Shown one piece after another: positions 59,705 to 64,000 of a DNA stretch of 64,000 bases. The DNA is taken from NCBI GenBank assembly GCA_030704615.1, contig CM060732.1:77047053-77111052 (forward strand), in the 5' to 3' direction. How positions within the stretch are numbered: the stretch's first letter is position 1; the number at the start of each line of letters is the position of its first letter. The position numbers were made by a program, and so were the translations under genes. Origin of the DNA: Takakia lepidozioides. Taxonomy: Eukaryota > Streptophyta > Takakiopsida > Takakiales > Takakiaceae. The notes below the pieces were generated by a model. The model ran no database searches and had not been told where the DNA came from. It worked only from the letters and a program-made list of their open reading frames with translations.

Positions 59705-61720
59705 GAGCATTGCGCAGGGGATGTCTGGTACCCACTACTGCCCCCGTCAGGCTACTCAAATGTATTGTATGTAGACATACCTAACCAACCTGCATGCCAT
59801 ACAGGCTATTGGCACTACAACGGGATGCGGTCTCTACATCAAAGATGACGAAGAATCTACTCAGCACATTCTATACCCTGCATTTTCTAAGGGTTGGGTG
59901 ATCTTGCAGTCCTTTCTTCCGATTGTTTTGTCATATCTGTCTGTAGTTGAGTAATTCCTCTAATTCCAGCACAGGGGCTCTCTTTTGTGGTGGGTCTTGT
60001 CTTGCAAGCACTCTGGCAGATGTGCGAGTTTTCTGTGTGTTTTTCCCACCTGTCAACATTTAAGCACAACCGCAGTGGCTGTGAGTGATGCCTGCTTCAT
60101 AGTATTAGATCTCAGGAATGAGACTGTCCACATTTGAACTCATGCTCTGACTGTATTACAATTCACGCTTGGGTTTAGAGCTGTTTGCTACCAGCAGGAA
60201 TCAAAACAGATGGCAGGACACGAATCCTACTGTCTAGAGTGTACAGTGATATTGAAATTTGTAATTCAAGCAGCAATTCAAAACCCAGCTTCAGTTCATC
60301 AACTTGAATGATACGACCTGTCTGACCGCTTAAAGTGGCCCATTTGTCTCCTGTGACAGTCTTCACCTCATGGCTGTGGGAGCCGAGGTAGCCTGCTATT
60401 TTGAAAGCCAAACCAAGCCAGCTCATGTAGCCTGTCGATTTCAATGTCCCATGGCGAAATCCGGAAAACTGAGCCCTGGTCCTAAGAGGCAGATTGTGAT
60501 ACCTGAAGGGTCAGTAGCACAGACAATGCTCTCATTATTAAAGCCACATCCAAGCTACGACACCATTGCAAGAATTTCTACGTAGTATGTGCCATGTGAA
60601 GGATGAAAAGTGCATAAGCACCAAGCAAGATTTCAAAACGGACATAGTTCCCCGTTATTCATGGTAGATGATCTAACGAAGGCTGAAAACAGAACTGACA
60701 GCAAAAAGATACACCGTGTTCCCTTTCGTTACAAGTCCTGCATGCTGAATTAGGGAGAGAGAGTAAGTGAGCAGAGTTGCAGGGGCCAGCAGCTCCAGTT
60801 GCTGTTACGTGGAGATGAGGCAGCAAAGTTGGATTGCATACATTTTTGAAGCACGAGCAAATTTGGGAAACTCTCCCCTTTTGAAATACTATCTGATCGG
60901 TAAAAGCGAGATGCAACAAAGAAGACAGATGGGCAGAAACAAGATGAATCACACACGACGTGCTCCAGGGGTGCGTTGGTGACCTTCGATATAGACATTG
61001 TTGGACAACTCGACTTTTGTTTGTGCGCGGAGATGCACGACAGGGTTGGTCTGCGCTGAGAAGAGCCTTTTGCATTTCCACTTTCAGTAGCTGGAGTTTT
61101 CTTCATGAAGATAGAGTCACAGTGCTTTTCCGTGACAAAGCTATGGCAAACAAGTGTTTCAGTTTTTGAGTATTCTAGAATCTAAAATCTCATGGGACTG
61201 CAAAGAATCAATCGAGGGAGAGCAGTTGAGAACTTGAGGTACCCCTCGCAGAATCGTGCAGAGGACCGTCGATGCTAGGGAAAAGAGAAAAAAAAAATCA
61301 AGAAGCGTGGTGTGGGGGCAGCCACAGTAATTTGAGCTCGGGGTGTTCCCCATACCAGGCTCCGTGCTGGCCCTGGGGAAACAGCAGGCCAGTGTTCTGG
61401 TCGCGATATATTGGGCTCCCTTAATTCTACTTATCGAGGTATAATTGGCGATTACCTCCGTGCTGCATTGGTGTTGTGGTGACAAATTGCATTAAAAAAT
61501 TGAGGAGATTTAGGCTGAACGGAGAATCTGATTGTCTGGGCATATGGAGGAGCACGCAGTTTGCATTGCATGGTATGGGGGAGGAGAAGAAGGAATTTGA
61601 TCTCTTTGTCACCGAGGTGAGGTGAGAGGCTGGCAGTTGCTTTTGGGTCCGATCAGGACGGCCCCAGGGACGCCTCTTCGTGTCATGAAGAACTGACACG
61701 AAGAACCTTGGGGGTTTGTT
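59705..61720. other. Intergenic, no gene recognised
   Basis: An 89-codon minus-strand ORF at 60175-60444 (starting MKSTGYMSWLGLAFKIAGYL) is the most protein-like, but no family is recognisable. The rest holds the 3' UTR of the WD40 gene and ORFs without domains. Confidence 0.3.
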
Positions 61721-61724
61721 GTGA

Positions 61725-61985
61725 TCACTGCCACACAGCTACCAAGTTCATCTCGAGATAATTTTGAAGATGGGGTTTGTTTCTTGTGGGAAGTTCTGGT
61801 GAAGTGATGTTGTATCCTCTGATTTCATGTCCAATCTTTATGTGATCTGTACCCTTGTTCCCTGCCCATACAACACCGTGTGACCAGAGAGATTTGTTGG
61901 AAAACCACTGGCGTGTGGTCGGGCTAGGGATTGAGCCTAGGACCTCCCCCAAGCGATGGGGTGCTCTACCCGTCTCCTTCTGTTC
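61725..61985 (-). repeat. tRNA-derived SINE-like repeat
   Basis: On the minus strand the head folds like a tRNA. GGTAGAGCACC resembles an A-box/D-arm. CCCC-ATCGCTT-GGGG forms an anticodon arm with a 7-base loop. CTAGG-CTCAATC-CCTAG forms a perfect T-stem with a near-consensus loop (61924-61940). The acceptor stem and 5' half are poor, so it is not an active tRNA gene. Unrelated body sequence follows toward 61725. Confidence 0.5.
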
Positions 61986-62099
61986 TCAGGTTCTGTTCTC
62001 AGAGTGCCGTGCAAGGGCTATAGCCTTCACACCTCCAACAAGACTAGGGCTTTGCGTTGCTCCGCACTCTAGCGACGAATTCTGAGAACTACATTCAAT

Positions 62100-62824
62100 T
62101 TTCACAAAAAGGACGGGGTCATCCCTATGGTCACCCCGTGTTTCATTGTTTCGCGCAAGAAGAATGTTGCTGAAGCTATCATGTCACATCTCAGCATTTC
62201 CTTGTTTGATTATATTTCCGTGGTTTGTGGTGGATTTTCAAACCTGTAATGCACACAAGCAAGACGCCACAAAGTGGAGAAATGCAACTCAGGCAAGAAG
62301 AGCCTTATCGCAACAAAGGTGTAGGCTTAGCTTACAGCAATATCTTGTAGCCGAAGCCACCTCTGGAGCCACAGCCAAACATCAAATCAAAACTACATAA
62401 GAAGAAGGCCTCTGACATGAAGCTACTTGGATAACACGATGAAGAGAAAAAGATCCGGATCTGAAAGTCAGAGCAAAGGATGGCGGATCTTGATTACTCC
62501 ATAAGCACCAAAGGGGCGTTAAATCAGTTCTTGGATACATGTATTTCAGCTGCATTGTGTTGAGTGTAACTTACAGTTTGGCCCAAAGGCTTACATACTG
62601 ATGGGCATGGTCCTTTCATGGAATAGGTAGCAAGATGGCTGAAGAAAACACAAATCCAAGAGTTGACTTTATGTGCAACACTAATGCGACGTGGTGGACA
62701 GCATGCACATACATTTGAAACCTACACAAAACTTGGCAACTTCAGGTCAACCAGTCACACACACTTGCTGCTTCTTCTGAAGTAGAGATGGTTGCTGAAT
62801 GACTGACAATTTGCACATCCACAG
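62100..62824. other. No gene recognised
   Basis: Short ORFs only. The 84-codon ORF at 62146-62400 has no domain. Confidence 0.25.
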
Positions 62825-62951
62825 ACATGGATCCAAGTGATAGATCCCTCAGAGGTCATTGCAAGGGAGACTGTTGAAAACCTTTGCAGAAACTTACAGC
62901 CAGACACAGAAAGGCTCAACCTGCTTATTTCGAGTCCTGGGCATGTGCATG
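62825..62951 (+). CDS. Possible single exon of an unidentified gene
   Basis: Between an acceptor (CACAG at 62824) and a donor (GTATGA at 62952) lies an open stretch encoding WIQVIDPSEVIARETVENL and then a tail. The composition is clearly protein-like. VIDPSE-x-x-ARE faintly recalls the C-terminal part of Asp/Glu racemases, but no other racemase exon was found, so I do not name it. It could also be an upstream exon of the following gene. Confidence 0.3.
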
Positions 62952-63102
62952 GTATGAGATGGTAGGTTCAATAAGCTAGTCGACAAGCTCACAAAACTTA
63001 CTCTGGAGATAAGCAACCTACTATAAGGGTGTGATTTCTATGTAATTGAGCTGCACTAATAAAAATCCATTTATGAGGATAGCATTGCTATAGATTTTAA
63101 CT

Positions 63103-63726
63103 GTGCTGTGTCAACAAAACATGTCTAATCTCTCCCTCCATGTGGAGCTACAACAGTGGGAGGATGCATTCGCCATGAAAAGGCTTCATCCTGATGATGT
63201 CACACTCCCATATGCTCAGTGGCTCATCCACCATGACCGCTTTGACTCTGCCTGCCGTGCCTTTTCTCATGCAGGCCGGCCTGATTTGTCAGTGCGCCTG
63301 CTCAAACAGCTCATGCTACATGCAGTACGGACTCTCATACCATGTTTGTTGATGGTCCAAAACTCGTTGCACACATTGGCAGCTCTGTAAATTGTTTCTT
63401 ATTCACTTCCTGAGTGTTGAACTGTGCCGTCTGCAGCCACTTGCAATAGCATATAGCTCTCACCAACAGACAAAAGTCCCCGTGGACTGGGGAGGAAGCG
63501 GGTGAAAGAGAAGAGATCTAAGGATGCAGCACAAATGTGCAGGTCGCTGGCATTGGAAGTCCTCATGCAGGCTGCTTCAAAAGACAATGCACCAGAGAAG
63601 GAACAGAGGAAGTACAAAGATAACTGTACCATTAATGAACAGGCAGACATCTATTATGCGTACTCCTTTGTAGATCAGTCTTTAAATGAGCCCTTTCGAA
63701 CAACAATGCCTGAGACGTTACAGTGA
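63103..63726 (+). CDS. IFT122-like: IFT122-like intraflagellar transport protein, partial
   Basis: IFT122 is a core IFT-A subunit for retrograde transport in cilia. The first visible exon, up to 63324 (GTACGG donor), encodes the TPR-like region ELQQWEDAFAMKRLHPDD, TLPYAQWLIHHDRFDSACRA and FSHAGRPDLSVRLLKQL. A second exon, probably from 63457, encodes AAQMCRSLALEVLMQAA and QADIYYAYSFVDQSLNEPF ... MPETL, as in the family's ADxYYAY...EPF...PETLFN. The frame ends in TGA at 63724, only a few codons before a GTGAGT donor, where the family reads on. So the stop may be a lesion, a base error or a misread intron. The N-terminal WD40 region is not visible upstream, and the gene may continue past the window. 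Confidence 0.65.
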
Positions 63727-64000
63727 AGAGCTTGGTGAGTTCTCTATGTCCTCATTGGGATCTCTTCAACTAATCCATTGGTTCCAACTGCTTTTCTAGA
63801 TGTACTCAAATGGTTGCTCAAGTATTCTACAATCAATATGGTTCCTTGTCCGTTTGATCTACTAAAGTAGACTTGAACCTTTTTAACTTATTATATCTTC
63901 ATTTCAACAACTTTGTGTATGTCATTTGTTGGAGTACTCCTTAGCTTGACCATGGCCATGTAGTTGTACTTTCTCCTAGGAACACAGGCAGCATCCTTTA

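Noticed and set aside
61910..61985. Functional tRNA-Ala gene
   Set aside because: Acceptor stem and D-arm are poor and the T-loop departs from TTC; it fits a SINE head better.
62825..62951. Naming the exon as glutamate racemase
   Set aside because: Only a short VIDPSE-x-x-ARE resemblance; the diagnostic GCTHYP and N-terminal DSGxGG segments were not found.

Overview
This is nuclear DNA from a streptophyte with spliced genes. The gene content is plant-like: coatomer alpha, a SUT/SUC sucrose transporter, a TAA1/TAR-type tryptophan aminotransferase, a NUDX14-type ADP-sugar Nudix enzyme and an NF-YB11/POLE3-like histone fold. An IFT122-like intraflagellar-transport gene at the right edge implies a lineage that still makes cilia. 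A charophycean alga such as Chara is my best guess; a free-sporing land plant is the main alternative. This is inference from content, not from a match.

Left part (1-14.1 kb, + strand): remains of conserved genes with visible lesions. They are a histone-fold exon read in three frames (1.77-2.03 kb), a Nudix gene with in-frame stops (7.1-9.6 kb), and a TAR aminotransferase (11.0-14.1 kb) with three frameshifts, two stops and an 816-bp hAT-like element in an exon. A small apparently intact gene for a mitochondrially targeted coiled-coil protein lies at 3.2-4.2 kb.

Middle (15.5-27.3 kb): one Ty3/gypsy LTR retrotransposon of about 11.7 kb, the most interesting object here. Besides Gag, protease, reverse transcriptase, RNase H and integrase it carries (a) a cytosine-C5 DNA methyltransferase domain between protease and RT, (b) a PHD finger after integrase, (c) an extra unrecognised ORF before gag, (d) an 18-nt self-complementary primer-binding site directly after the 5' LTR, which predicts Tf1-like self-priming, and (e) a UAG-CAA-CCA leaky-stop context between the methyltransferase and RT. 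Its LTRs are nearly identical, yet the coding region has about eight frame changes.

Right part (32.7-64 kb): intact genes. Coatomer alpha (nine coding exons, 1,214 aa, - strand) is divergent from a dienelactone-hydrolase-family gene (seven exons, + strand). The single-exon sucrose transporter (- strand) converges on the latter. Then come PIF/Harbinger remnants (50-54 kb), a small inverted-repeat element (55.0-55.5 kb), a 1.47-kb foldback element with arms of about 680 bp (56.06-57.53 kb), a three-exon PAK1IP1/MAK11-like WD40 gene (57.7-59.7 kb), a tRNA-related SINE-like repeat (61.7-62.0 kb) and the start of the IFT122-like gene. The genes are ordinary scattered eukaryotic loci with no operon-like logic. 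Only coatomer alpha and the hydrolase share an upstream region.
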